Source of the DNA: Pipra filicauda
Lineage: Eukaryota; Chordata; Aves; Passeriformes; Pipridae
Length of the DNA: 64,000 bases
NCBI RefSeq assembly: GCF_003945595.2
Contig: NW_024104356.1
Coordinates: 186,001 to 250,000, forward strand
Direction of reading: 5' to 3'
Part shown: positions 12,699 through 25,080 of the stretch, piece after piece
Numbering within the stretch: the first letter of the stretch is position 1
Layout of the letters: every line of letters begins with the position of its first letter
Translations under genes and position numbers: made by a program
The notes under the pieces: model-generated
The model's input: the letters and a program-made list of their open reading frames with translations, nothing else
What the model was told of the DNA's origin: nothing
Databases searched by the model: none

Positions 12699-14429
12699 GA
12701 GGGAAAGTAAACATAAAAGTAGGAAAGATATCATTTTGAATATGTTAACATAGCTAACTAGTGTTCTGATCTTCCTTTATGAAATTGTTTGTTTGAGAGG
12801 CAGCACTCTTTGATACGATCATCCCAAAGACTTCACAAAGTTGCTGGTCAGTCAGTCATGGTACAAATGCACCCATTAAGGAACGTTGGCTGCATGCATT
12901 TGTTTAAAAAATTCAAAAGCTCCCCAAACCAAGCCCAAGCCAAATCATTCTCCAATGACTTGACACAACACAGACCCAACAAATTAGGGAGTGAGTTATT
13001 TGTTTTCCCTCATTTTTCCTCTGTTTTATGTCATGCTTTCCTATCAAAATGTTGTTTCAAACACAAATGATTGCTATTTGGGAGCAAGGACACCTGATGT
13101 CCTGGTGTCTCTTGATGAAGCATCACCATGACATACCCTTTGAGCTTGGCCAGGGCTTCTATAAGTTCTTCTTCCACCTCCTGTGAAGGGTTTCAAAGAA
13201 ATTGTGAGTGAACCCTAGGTTACTTAGCTAGGATTTGTGTCTGGGAAAGTCCAATCCAATGGGACATCTGTGGCTTAGAGGGATGGCTCCACCTCTGCAT
13301 TTGGGATGGCTTACACAGGTTCTGGAATAGTCTTCCAAGTGAAAAAAATTAAGACAACATGGTAGTCTTCCAAATATAATTGTCATCACAGTAGCTGTGA
13401 GATGAGAGTTAAAAATAGGTAAGTTTTTACTGAGCTCTCCCAGACACCATGAGGTAGAGAAAATCTTAGTCTTCCTTGCTTTGGTGCATAAAGACATGAA
13501 TGCAGAGAAAGTGGAGGAAGAAGAGCATTTTGAATGGGAAAAACAAAATTTGCCCATCCCTTGGTCAGTGGATGCAATAAAGAATTTGCTTAACTTTATG
13601 ATAGCTGTCTGTGTTGTGGAGAATGCCATCTAAACTAACATCTCCAGCCACATTTCAGGAGGAGAAAAGGACACTTTCAGATATAACTCATCTGTGTGAA
13701 TGTAGACAGTTACTTTTGGATGCGGTGATTCAAGTCTCCATTGACTCCACTGATTACATCTGCAATGTAATGTACAATCTCCACAATGGGCTGTAGAGAA
13801 TACTTAACGTGATTAATTGAGATGGGGCTGTCAGCACCATGTCAGATGTGTCACATCCAAATTCTGTCAGTCCTTGGGCTGCAAGCCAGTGCCAGCCCAC
13901 CAGCAGCTGTGATGAACTTTGGGCCAGAACTATGATGGAGCTGCAGGATGCTCTGCCCTGGTGGGCAGAGCTGCAGCAAGGGTGGAGAGAGAGGGGGATG
14001 CCCAAAAAAGGAGGTAAATATGACCCAGGCCTTTGCCTGCCAGTGCTGTTGTCAGAGAAGAGTTGCAATTCTGAATCAGAAGGAATTTCTGGGGGTTGCA
14101 AGTAGCTCAGGGTAGGGCAGTGCTCTGGGGTAAACAGTGAATGAAAGGGGAATCAAGCTGCTTATGCTTTAGGGATTAGGTGCCTTGCAAATGAGCTGGT
14201 TAAAATAATTTTTTTTCTGAATTTACCTGACATCAGCCACTCTCGAGATACTTGCAAGGTACTTGGCTAGAAAAAGTACAGGTGTGTTCCAGTGCAGCTG
14301 TGCCTCTCCTGCTCAGTTAGGGGCTTGGAAGAGTTATTGCCTCTTCCAAGAAGAAAGCTGTTTTTTTCTGGGATAGGAGAAATTGAGGAGGGGTTTGACC
14401 TAGAGGGCTTGTATGGTCTAGGCTGAGCT
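12699..14429. other. Unique non-coding DNA
   Basis: No repeat or exon recognised. Frames of 88-133 codons at 13228-14105 overlap on both strands and lack domains. Confidence 0.65.
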
Positions 14430-14512
14430 GGGAGCCAGCAGTATTGTGGGTTTTCCAAGATCCTGACTCAGCTTTTGACCTTTGGCAAATCATTGACCTG
14501 AGTCAGAGCAGC
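14430..14512 (+). repeat. Possible MIR relic, plus strand
   Basis: The segment contains 'ctgactcagcttttgacc' followed by 'ttggcaaatcattgacctg'. This parallels the MIR core 'tgtgaccttgggcaagtcacttaacct'. The upstream 'gggagccag…gtgggttttcc' parallels the MIR 'tcaggagacctgggttc' region. It is short and diverged, so this is less certain than the MIR at 51.9 kb. Confidence 0.45.
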
Positions 14513-15813
14513 TGGAAAGTTGAATAAAACTTAGTCTGGCACGAAAAGTAAAGATGCTACATTGAGCTGAGCTGTCAGCCTTCTGTATTTGGGTAAATTT
14601 TGGTTCAAAGACACACACAACCTGAACTGCCATGCCTTCCTCGGGGATTTGTGTGACTTTGGATCATCCCCTCTGTTGCTGCTCTGGAGTAACATAAAGA
14701 AGGAATGGGGGATGAAACGAGCTGTGGTTAGCTCTGTTATCAAGACATACACAATGCAAGAAATCAGAAATCTTGATGAATTTGCTTTTTAACTATTCAG
14801 TTCCGACTTCTCATGAGGAGGTACAAGAAATTCTAAAGCGAAGTTGAAAAAAAAATTAATCTTCTTTCTTTTAATTAATTTTTAGAAAGGAATGTTCTGT
14901 TGAGGAAGGATGGAGCTGAAGAAGCAGTAGTGGGAATAAAGCAAGTGCAGGGGTTCCATGCATGGTGTTATTGCTGATTTCTTGTATGGATTGGGGCAGG
15001 ATGCCCAGTCTCTTCTCCTTCTCATACTCCAGCTGTAAAATAAGGCAACCACATTTTCTTGGAAAAGTTTTGAGACTGTCCATTCACATATACATTGCAA
15101 TCTAATCCAAATAATCCATGAAGTCAAATCATATGGATGCTCTGATGTTATTGCAAAGGGAATCAAAAGCTCTAGAGATCTCTGAATGAAAGATAAGAAT
15201 GTTCTCTCTTCTAATTTTTCTTCTCTCAAGTACTGCACAAACAAGAGTGAAAACCTGGCCTTCCAACAACTATATTTCCTCCTCTGTTTTCCAGCTTTAA
15301 GTGAAGGTTTACATCAGCTGTTTTTTAATTCACCGTCTTGCTTTGGATTAAACAGGAATGTCAGGAACAGATATTGAACACGCTTGAGTTCTCCTTTCTG
15401 CTGCTCCTCACATCAAGTCCAGTGGTGTTAAACATGAGAAGTTCTGTCTGTCTGAAAGCCAAGATAACTCTCAATTTGTGTTGATCATCCACAAGACTGT
15501 AGAATGGCACTCACATTTATTCAAGGGCACAGAACAGTAAAGGCATAGTGTTTCCAATTAAGCGATCTGATAGTAAAAGAAGATTTATGGAAGAGATTGG
15601 AGATTAACAGAAAAATGCTGGTCCAAGAATTTTGAGGGCACTGACTCAGAGAGACAGATAACTTCAGGCTCCCTTGGGTTCACCAGGTTTCCTTACCACA
15701 TGGCATTCATTAGGAAGCCCTGAAAGCAAGTGTTTGACACATAAATGTGTGACTGCTTTCCCTTCTTCACTGACCCTTTAAATAGTTAACAGCACTCTCT
15801 ATCTTCCCTGCAG
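14513..15813. other. Unique non-coding DNA
   Basis: No repeat recognised. Short AT-rich patches lie near 14855-14885. The last 25 bases form a pyrimidine-rich tract ending in CAG, discussed with the open frame that follows. Confidence 0.6.
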
Positions 15814-16161
15814 CAGAAGCAATTCCCAGACGTTGAAGCATTTCCATTGCAAAACACAGCTTGGGATTCTGGACTCAGTTATTTGTTTGGAACATGTAGA
15901 CAAAATGAAAGTGTAGCAAACTCATACCAGATTGGATCCACTTCAGAAGCTGCCAAACAGCTGCCAGTGCTGTCAGGTCAGAATCGCTTGCCAGGCTGTT
16001 CCCTGGGGCAGGGGGTAGGTTTTAATGGGGGAACCTGGGATCTGGAGATGAACTATACAGCTAGCCTGGAACAGAATATGCTGTCTGCTGCATTTTCCCA
16101 CCCGCAAGTGTATAAACATGCCCCCTACCCCCCTTTCCAGGCTGAAATGCAGCTGATCTAG
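15814..16161 (+). other. Open frame after a splice-acceptor-like site (possible terminal exon)
   Basis: A pyrimidine-rich stretch ends in 'ttccctgcagcag', a good 3' splice-site match with a NAGNAG form. From 15814 the frame is open for 115 codons to a TAG at 16159-16161. The same frame then stays open to 16389, so only one stop interrupts about 200 codons. An AATAAA lies at 16626-16631. The predicted peptide is mixed and not low-complexity, rich in Gln, Ser and aromatic residues, and matches no family I recognise. It could be a terminal exon, a decayed exon or chance. With no upstream exon or homologue identified, it is not called as a gene. Confidence 0.2.
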
Positions 16162-17247
16162 AGCATATCCACAGAAAAGAATGCCACTGGGCAGTTGGCA
16201 GTTGCTGCAATGTCACTTCAGACAAAAGAATATACGCAAGTTAGGGACTTGGGGAAGAACAAGCAAAAAAAAGAACAGAAAGAAAAATTTGTGGGATGCC
16301 ACATAGTTTGGTGTGCTGCTAAAGGCCCTGCTCTTAACCTCTGGGTCACCCCTTTCAGCCCTGCTTTGCTTAGAAACAGTGGAGAGTGAGTGGAAGCTGC
16401 TGCTTTGTAGTCTGGGAAGAAGGAAGGTCTTACTAGTCTAAGTGGACAGGCATACTATCTCACTGAAAGATTGAAGTAGATGTTAACTGTAAAAGTAAAC
16501 TTTTTGAAAGCATGTGAGATGTCCAGTCAATTCTTTAGCCTAGAGCATGTGACTTTTCTTTTGCTTCTGTTTAAAAAAAAAAAAAAAGGCACTTTTCACC
16601 AGGCTGAAATGAGTTAAAAAGAAAGAATAAACCAAACAAGTTGAATGGGATACTGAGGTTCAAAACCCTTTGGAAAAAAATATATAAAAAAAAAAAAAGA
16701 GAAGTTCTTTATTTGCTGGATTTAGATCTGAAAGGATTTTTGTTTCATTTTAATACATACAAAAGACGGGGAAATATCTTCCTCTCTTTAGGGACTTATG
16801 AAAGCTCACCTTGTAAATCTGTCCATTTGGAAAGGTACAAACTCTTCCATATGTCATTAGTAACATATGACAACTTCCCCTGATCTCACATTTGTGTGAA
16901 AGGGAGCTCTCCCTCTATTATCAGAGATTAAGCAGAGACGACAGAAAAGAAATCCAACAAAAGTGAGGTTAAGTTGGTAAACTACAATGCAAAGGGCTTT
17001 GGAAAGAACTTCCTCTGGGGCTGCTTGAAATTTTCCATCAGAATATTTTTCAGTGGAAAATTGCCTTCAATAAAAGCAAAGTTGTTCTGTGTTAAGTTAT
17101 GACCCATCTCTCAACAAGGCTTCAGAGTGTGGCAGGAGGCCTGGAGATTCAGCTGGGAAATCTTTGGACAGAGTCTCCTAGAGGCTGTCACCACAGAGCT
17201 TTGTGATCCATCCTGCTCCATGCCATGTGAAGTGCATTTCTCACAAA
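16162..17247. other. Non-coding DNA with A-rich tracts
   Basis: Contains a 15-A run at about 16572-16586 and an A-rich patch at 16674-16699. No retroelement body was identified next to either run. An AATAAA hexamer at 16626 could serve as a poly(A) signal only if transcription from upstream is shown. Confidence 0.6.
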
Positions 17248-17276
17248 GCACCATGGTGATACAACTTCCATGGTGC
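17248..17276 (+). repeat. Short inverted repeat (9-bp arms, 11-nt loop)
   Basis: Arms 'gcaccatgg' (17248-17256) and 'ccatggtgc' (17268-17276) are perfect reverse complements. A further 'gcaccatg' lies near 17314. The arms themselves contain the palindrome CCATGG, which makes this less surprising. It may have no function. Confidence 0.7.
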
Positions 17277-18447
17277 ATGGCATTGTCTCAGCAAGAGAGG
17301 GGACCATGCTGCACCATGAGAGATGTGGGCAAGCCAGGAATGTCAGCTCACAAGGAACGACAGGGACACAAAGCATACCAGCTACAACTCCCAAGGGGGG
17401 GTATTTTTGAACTGAAATGGAAGGCTCTTGGCCAAAGATTTTCATTGTTTGGTGAAATCTCAACATTTTCCATGGGAAAAGAAAACAAAACCAATAATAT
17501 TAATAATAATAAAATAGAACAATTTTCAGCTGAGCTTTATCCAGTCAGGGTTTGAGAAATTACAAGGACTAAGTTTCTATTAAGAGAATTCTTCCAGGGA
17601 CCCTCAAAAATTGAGAGTGGGAACTATGTATTGCTTGGGACTGATCAGACCATTAGACTAGGACCACAGGAGGGATCAGGGAAGCCCATCTATATGTGGT
17701 TCAGGCTGGGACTGATTATTAATTATCAAGCAATGTTAAACCACATAAGGCAGGAGCAGCCAAAAGCTTGCAGTTGGCAAGTCAATATATTTGTGTTTAA
17801 GGCAGAGTGTATGGTGCTTCTGGCAAAAGCCAGCGCCAAGAATGATAGTTAGTGTCTTGATATTAGAATAACTCATAATGACTTTGATCCTCTTAAATCC
17901 TACTGTCTCTGTCTTTCTCGTCTCTCTTGCCCCAGAAAGACCCTGTTAAATTACCTATTTCAAGGGCTGAGCAGGTCTTGACCATGAACAGTTAACACTG
18001 CAAGTCCTCAACAAGACAAGAGTGACCAAGAGAGAAAGGAAGGGAGAGGAATTTGTGTCTGTAAATTGCAAAGACATACAATACCCACCTTGCACTTATG
18101 CTCAGTTTCAAGTTTCTGTCGAACAGCATCTGATACCTTCCATTTTCCATAGGTGAATTAGCCAAACAACAGAGAGACAATAGAGACAAATTGGCCAAGT
18201 CAACAAACATGTTAAATGGAAATGAGCTAGCCATGAGAGGGAGGGAGGGGAAATGTTGAGGAAGCCTTTACTAGTAAGTGATCCTTCCTTGCTTTACTTA
18301 CCTGTGTTCCAGGTAAGCTTGGGAACGGACAAATGAAGGCAGTGCCCTGTGAATTCTTCACACAAGAGATTATATTTTCTATAGCTGTTTACAATTACAC
18401 CTGCACTGTGTCATTTCAGTCTCCTTGGGCTGGGCCTGTATTGTGGT
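17277..18447. other. Unique non-coding DNA
   Basis: Holds a short TAA/AAT-rich tract at 17494-17514. Frames of 73-142 codons overlap on opposite strands, with no domain seen. Confidence 0.6.
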
Positions 18448-18518
18448 GTATTCTCCTTCAGCACTGGTAAGTAATGACCTTCCTTTGGGTCATTACTTGT
18501 GCTGCTGAAGAAAAATAC
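18448..18518 (+). repeat. Long imperfect hairpin (about 25 bp stem), miRNA-precursor-like shape
   Basis: The inner stem pairs 'aagtaatgacc' (18469-18479) with 'ggtcattactt' (18488-18498) around an 8-nt loop. Beyond a 4-nt bulge (TGGT), 'cttcagcac' (18456-18464) pairs with 'gtgctg' and 'aag' (18499-18510), with a 3-nt bulge (CTG). After a 3x3 internal loop, 'gtatt' pairs with 'aatac' (18514-18518). Length and layout resemble a pre-miRNA, but I do not recognise it as a known miRNA. It could also be a small palindromic element. Transcription is not shown by the sequence. Confidence 0.5.
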
Positions 18519-18523
18519 TTATC

Positions 18524-18539
18524 CCTCTCTCTCTCTCTG
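18524..18539 (+). repeat. (CT)n simple repeat
   Basis: About eight CT dinucleotides, directly following the hairpin. Confidence 0.85.
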
Positions 18540-21500
18540 ACTCTCTGTATTTCTATTTTGAGAAAAGAAATCAAAGCAGATCTAATTGTGTTGAGTGTTA
18601 GTGTCAACACAAAAGGCTTCCTACCATAACCCATCACCTGAAACAAAGCTTTGCCAAAAGTTATGCTCAGGCCTGATTTTAAGATTTAAGAGTTATGCCA
18701 CAGTGAGATAAGTGATAGTTTCCTTCAACTCTTCCCCTTAAAAGACATTTTTAAAGTGTCTCCTGGAATGTTATTCTCAAGGGACTTGGTCTTGTGACTG
18801 ACAAAGGAGAAGGTGAAAGGATAGTGTTAGGTATTCTGAAAGGCTTTCCACCCATCATGTCAGAAGAAGGAAAAGCATGACCTTGATAGCATAAACTGGG
18901 GAAAAGGGTGGGAACACAGCTAAATCATAAGGAAGCATAAATATACATTTATGCATTTAGTATCCTATAAGTTTTTGTTATTTTGTTGTTTCCTGGCTGG
19001 TGATGATGAGATTCATTAGTGATGGACAATTCTAGATATAAATGAAAGGGAGGGATTTGTGTAGTCAAATTTATTCCTTGTGAGATACAACCAGAGACCT
19101 TGAAATCTTGATATTTATTGATCTAATATTCATAAGATAGTTCATCACTGCAGAAGTCTCTAACTGTGCGAAGTTTTGGAACTTAAAGGGCAGCCAGAAA
19201 AAAAGTACTGATATCTGTTTAAGCAGAAAGTCCTCATCTCCATCTCTGGCAGTCCTGAAACTTCTGACTGGTGGTAGGACAAAACACTCCCTATTTACCC
19301 TGTTCATAATCTTTTCCCTTGGCATCTGATATTAGCTGCTGTCAGCAGTGGTGCTATGGAATAGAAAGATCCAGTCTGACATAGGTTTTCTGTTCATGTC
19401 TTGTGATACAAAAACCCTGCTGTGCTGTTTGAAGCACAGTGCCATATGTGACAGCCACAGTTGCTTTAGAAACATGCTGACCAGACTTGAGTGTAGAAGA
19501 AAGATGAAATGGTCAAGACCAGTTAGACCTCCCTCTCCAGTTCTTGGAGGAAAGCAAAAGACTGTGCCTCATGATCTGCACTCCAAATCTCATCTTATTG
19601 TGGTGTTAGCACTAAAAAAAGGTACGTAATGTTTGCCTTGTGATTTTGGGACACTCCTCAGTGGAGAAGTTGTCACTACAAAGCACATTTTCTTTTATCC
19701 CTCTACTAACTCTATGTCCTTACAATTGTTCATCACTTTTCTCTTCTTTGGTTCAGCCACTGAACTTGGAGGGGGTACGTTATCCAGCACAGTGGTCACT
19801 GAAAGGCACTGAGATCCTTTCTCTCCAAGAATACAACTGCCTTGCAGCTAAAGGCAGGACTGCAGCTCAAGTTGAACAGACTTGAAACTGAATCAAGCTC
19901 ATCAGGATCCTGTATTGCAGAGCATCGGCCAAACTTTCTGATCCACTTTTAGAGCCTGTGCTTCTAGCTGAAAGTCCTTACATCATGCTAACATTTCCCT
20001 CAGGAATAAAGCTATTGAGGTGTGACTCCCAAAGCCACAGCCACCACCAGATTGCAGTGGGTATGTCCTCCCCAAAATGCAAATCAGTACAAGGAAGCTG
20101 AACTGGGGCATCCACCCAATAGAGTGAAATGTCCTCCCTATTCATGCCTGAACAAGCTGATCTAAAGCTTTCTGATCCCAGCCGAGATGTAGGGTAGATG
20201 CCTTCTTAGCCTCAACAGTTGGCAAGCAGTATAAACACAGAAGAAAAAGCAGTTCAAGTGCCACTTGGCATTGCTTGAGCTAAGCTCAATATAGTCTGTC
20301 TGTTCAGCTGAGCCTCCCTGCTTGTCCATCTGCATTGACTCAGGTCTCTTAGCCCAGACCACAAGAGCACCAAAATCTTGCGGCTTGTTTGGCTGTGAGG
20401 TAATAATTTCATTAGGAGGACTCATTCTTGTTGAGAAGGATCTTCCTAAAGGAAACTAGACTTGAGAAATTTTATTGTCTGTATATGACAAATTGTTCCC
20501 CTCCAAGCAACTGTCAAACCTCTAGGCCAAGCGATAGAGTTCTTAGAGATTCTTCTGAGATATAAACAAAAATAAGCACCCAGAGAGAGATACAGAAAGA
20601 TACATGGTACCACAAGTTCATGTGTTTAATTTGGAATCCTGAGAACAGGAAAAGTTTCAAACAGAGGTCTTCATTAATCACCAGACAGAAATCAGTGGGA
20701 AACCAGGCATCAATAGTACTACATGAACAAATAGTTTGTTTGTCCAGTGTTTCTTCCTTTATTTCTTCTTTTTTGGTTTGAATCTGTACAGCACCTAGCA
20801 TGGTGGTGTACAGAAGTACACTTGTAATAACACAGCAGGAGAACTGACATGCAGAAGGGATCATGAAGAGGGAAGAAGCCATCCTAGCAGGCAGCTTCTT
20901 CATTTTACATCAGTTTTTAATGTCAGGCCAACTGAGGGTGGAGGGATGAGAGAGCAGAAAGTGAAGAGAAAAAAAGAAATAAATGAAAATCCCACAACCT
21001 CAACAACAAAAACCTCAGACAAGGCAAGAAAACAGCAGCATATCCAGGGACTTCTTGCTCCTCAGCTGAAGAGCCTGTGTTCATACTCATCTCTGTCTTG
21101 TGTCCCAGACTCACATTGCCTCTGAGACTGAAATGCTGGTTCCTTATTCTGAAGATCAGGTCTCCTGGGCTTTGGTAATATTTTCCAGCCTTTCTAAGGT
21201 GTCTGTTTTAATGAATAAGGACATAAGAAGACAGACTGACTCCATGGGCACAGCGATTGGTTACCACTTACTTCATAGTGACTATCCAGACGGAATGAGA
21301 AGAAATGCAGCAGGGATGAATTGACCCAGATTGCCTTTGTAAACAAAGGTGGGAGGGATCAGGTAATGATTTCCCAAGGGTTGTCCAAGGAGGAGGCATA
21401 AGCAGGCAGGCAGTGTGAACAGTTCACTAGGGTTTGAAACCCTTCTTCAAAATCCCCTTGCCCTTCTGCTTTTCTCTGCTTTTTAGCAGCTCCATCCTTC

Positions 21501-22369
21501 CTATTCCCATGTTCTCTGAGACCTTGGTTTTAGTTTTCTGCACTGCTGAAGGGTGTCACATATGCTAGGAGGAAAAACAGCCCCCAGAGTCTTGACTTCA
21601 ACAAACCTTGCCTTACACGGAGTCATTCAGCTCAGTTACTTCTCACTTCTTTTATTTTCTTTTTAATCCTGTTTCTCCCTTCTATCCCTCACCCCCTCCT
21701 ACTCCCTTTCACATTTATCCCCTAATCAAATCACTATATGCTCTTCTCAGCAATTCTTCTCTAAATCCCTCAGGCGGGTTAGAAGCCCCCTGAGGAAAGA
21801 TCTTTTTTTTGGCAACTGAGTTGAGATAGGAAAGAGGTCCTTGACAGAAGCATATTCCATCCCAGAAAGTTTTTAATCCTTCCAGATGCTTTGTCACAAA
21901 CTGTGCTTTTATGCTGGTTCACTTTTAAAGACAGCCAGGATATGTGCAGAGGTCAGATCACAGAGCTGCTCTGGAAAACTCTAAATTGCTCTTGCCTTTG
22001 ATTCTTGTGCTTTAAAACCACTCTGAAGTTTAAATAAATGGATTAGAAATGAGTTAAAGAGCAGGGTGCTTAATGCTTCTGCTTAAATCTATAGCCTCGA
22101 GCCACAGCACTTTGGGCGGCAAGATCCTGTTAAATCTCACCAGCTCAGCAGGCTCTGAACAAGTCAAGACTTGGATGCAGATGTCTGTGGAGAGGCAAGG
22201 TGAGAGAGACCAGAGGGGTGGCACTGGTCCTTCTACATCAGCACACAAGCAAGCCCTAAGGTGGTGAAGTGGGTGGCAGTGAGGCAGTGAGGCATACACT
22301 GGACCAGCTTTCAGAAAAGGCATCAGCACCGCAGTTCTTTGCCAATAATACTAAAGCTCTGACACCATA
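18540..22369. other. Unique non-coding DNA
   Basis: A 3.8-kb stretch without any repeat copy or exon that I can support. The longest frame (129 codons, minus strand, 20514-20903) shows no motif. A tiny 'gcagtgag' duplication lies just before the region that follows. Confidence 0.6.
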
Positions 22370-22390
22370 TATTTATTTTATTTTATTTTG
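22370..22390 (+). repeat. (ATTTT)n simple repeat
   Basis: Roughly four imperfect ATTTT units. Confidence 0.75.
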
Positions 22391-23625
22391 GTTTAGGACT
22401 CATGATTTTCATACTTGTTTCCAGCTGAGGTATTGAGAAGCAATGATAATGCAGTGGATTAGATCCTCTTAGGAGATTCAGCTGCCTTGAGAGCCCATTC
22501 TGCTTTTCGTTGTTTATTATTGTTGGATGGCAATAGGACAGCTGTTATGTTACATCCTAGAGGTAGCTGCACTTCCAGGGCAGGATGAAACGATTGCTGT
22601 AAATGCCAGCTTGGCAGCTATTCTGGCCCTCCTTGGGGCAGGCCCTTACCCCCTGCCTGTGGTATGGCTTTGTTCTGCAAGAGAAGAGCAAAACATTTTG
22701 TAGCTGCTATAGAAAGAAGTTTCTCAACGTTTTAGGATAATCCCTATTTTAAAGTGTTGAGTCAAAGAGAAAATAAATCACTTGTAAAGAGCACAGACCA
22801 AGCCCTCTTGCTTATTGCTGAGTTTTTCCTATCTCTCAACACTGCCCTACCTGAGTGCAGCATCCCTATTCATGACTCCATTTTTTTTTTCAATATGAGG
22901 CCAATGATATTGATTTCTAGTTCACACTGAGACACCAGGAGTTGAAAGAAACTCATCCACAGTGATCCAGGTAAACCTGTGGAAGGAGGCACTGATGATT
23001 AAAATCCTGAATTTTGGATGTCCAACATACACCTCACCACATGCATAAGAACATGCATGTCCAACTATGGAGGAAGCAAAGAATGGGTTAGCTTGGCTTC
23101 CAGAGCTCACACACTCTTCTCTTTGCAGCAGGCTATAAATTATGCAGCATTTAAAGATGACTTTCTAAAACCCTGGCTTTAAAGCTTTTATTTATAACTC
23201 CCACACTGATATTTTTCAGACTCGTGACAGCTCCCACCTTCACAAGCTGGGGACATGCCAAGCACCTGGCCTTTTCTATAATGGCCCATTCCCCCCCAGT
23301 GAGCTCCCCCCACCTCTTTTTTAAGCAATGCTTTGAATATCTCAGGGAGCTTTTATTTATAGCAGAGACAGAAAAAGCGAGTGGAAGAGAGTGAGGATGG
23401 TCAAAGGGAAAAGTAGCAAGTGTCCTAAATGTCTGAAAAACATCATAGGATTATTTCATGCTGGAAAAAAGTAAGGCCCTGTGAGCAGCCAAGATCTCTT
23501 AGTGATAATTAGTATAAGAGCAGAATTATTCCATGTAAAGCAGGTTAGACTCAACCTAGCCAAGACATAAACTGATGAATAAAGGGGAATGATGAGGTAC
23601 TTGAATCGAGTATGCATGTGTGTGA
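22391..23625. other. Unique non-coding DNA
   Basis: No repeat or coding signal recognised. C-runs occur at 23291-23312. Confidence 0.65.
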
Positions 23626-24285
23626 GAATCACAGAATATGCTGAGTTAGAAGGGACCCACAAGGAACATGAAGTCCCACCTTTAGCCCTGCACAGGATCA
23701 TCCCCAAGAGTCACACCATGTGCCCCAGAGTATCGTTCAAATGACTCTTGAACTCTGTCAGGCTTGGTACTGTGACCACTTCCCTGGGGAGCCTGTTCCA
23801 GTGCTCAACCACTCCCTGGGTAAAGAACTTTTTCTAATACGCAAACTAAACCTCCCCTGACACAACTTCAGGCCATTCCCTCAGTTCCTGTCACTGATCA
23901 CCAGAGAGAAGAGATTAGTGCCTGCCCCTCCTCTTTCCCCTCACAAGGAAGTTGTAATTGCAATGAGGTCTCCCCTCAGTCTCCTCTTCTCCAGGCTGAA
24001 CAGACCAAGTGCCCTCAGCTGCTCCTCATACGGCTTCCCCTCAAGGCCCTTCACCATCTTTGTTGCCCTCCTTTGGATGCTCTCTAAGAGCTTTATATCT
24101 TTCTTATATTGTGGTGCTCACTATCCCCTCCAGTCCTGTGTCCAAGTAATTTAGGAAGATGTTGAAGAGCACTGGGCCTAATATGGAGCCCTGTGGAACC
24201 CCACTAGTGACAGGTCAACAGTCTGGTGTTACCTCATTCCCTTTTTTGCTTGCTCTGAGCCAATTGCTCACCCACCTCATGATGT
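23626..24285 (-). repeat. CR1 LINE, 5'-truncated, minus strand, with internal deletion
   Basis: On the plus strand it starts with 'gaatcacagaatatgctgag', the reverse complement of a CR1 3' end. Read on the minus strand, the upstream part encodes the reverse-transcriptase stretch [12 protein letters not shown] and then jumps to the C-terminal part ([12 protein letters not shown]). Compared with the plus-strand copy at 27510-28499, 399 bp is missing, with the junction between 24114 and 24115. The lost part carries the FADD catalytic box. Outside the gap the two copies differ at only a few positions by eye, which implies one recently active subfamily. It is a dead fragment. Confidence 0.92.
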
Positions 24286-25080
24286 GTTAATAATGGCAGG
24301 CTCATGTTGGCAGACACCTATCAACGGTAGGACCCTGGTGGGGTCTGTGCAAAATAGAGCTGGTTCTGGGACTTCGATTTTTTTTGTTTATTTAATTATT
24401 TAATTGAGCTTTCAGTGTTAGAGAGCTCAGCCTCGAGGTAAGAGCCATATCTTGAGCTGTAGCATGGTAAAGGTATCTAGGAGGCCTAATTATGTCTCCT
24501 GAAGTGAAATACCTGCAGCAACAGCTCAATCCTTGCTTTGGGATCTGGCTTATGTAGTCACAGTCGAGCCTGTCTCTGAGATTCCCTGTTGGAAACAGAA
24601 GCTAAGATATTAAATTTTAAATATGACAACTAAAGCCTAGCATACAGGAAAAAGCCTCATGTCAGCCTCTTTTTTGGTAGGTGAGGTTGTTCCAGTCCCA
24701 TGTTGTTACTTCCAGCTTTAGGAGCATATCTAAGTATCACAGCCAAGAGAAACATCTGTCCAGGCCGCACCACCAGACTGCAGAGGAAGATGACTCCTGA
24801 AAACTGAATATAGCAGGGAGTGAGCAGTATCTTACAGCAACCCAGTTCTTCAGGATTTGTTTGTAGAAGAGACCCATTTTCCCCCTGTTTATTGCTATGG
24901 CGTCCAAGGCTTGGAATGTCTTTGGCTCTGTGTGCAGTAGCGTGAAGCAGAGCCCTGCAGTCTGTGGGGCTTGCTCCTTCTCCCAGCCCGAGGAACATTT
25001 TTGCACCTCGAAGCAAGCACACTTGCATTGCCAGAGGAAAACAATTCAGACTTGTGAAATCTTTCACGGTTTTGAAATTT
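24286..25080. other. Unique non-coding DNA
   Basis: No repeat was identified after the CR1 edge. There is a T/A-rich patch at 24378-24408. Minus-strand frames of about 186 codons at 24657-25458 overlap one another in different frames and show no domain. Confidence 0.55.
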
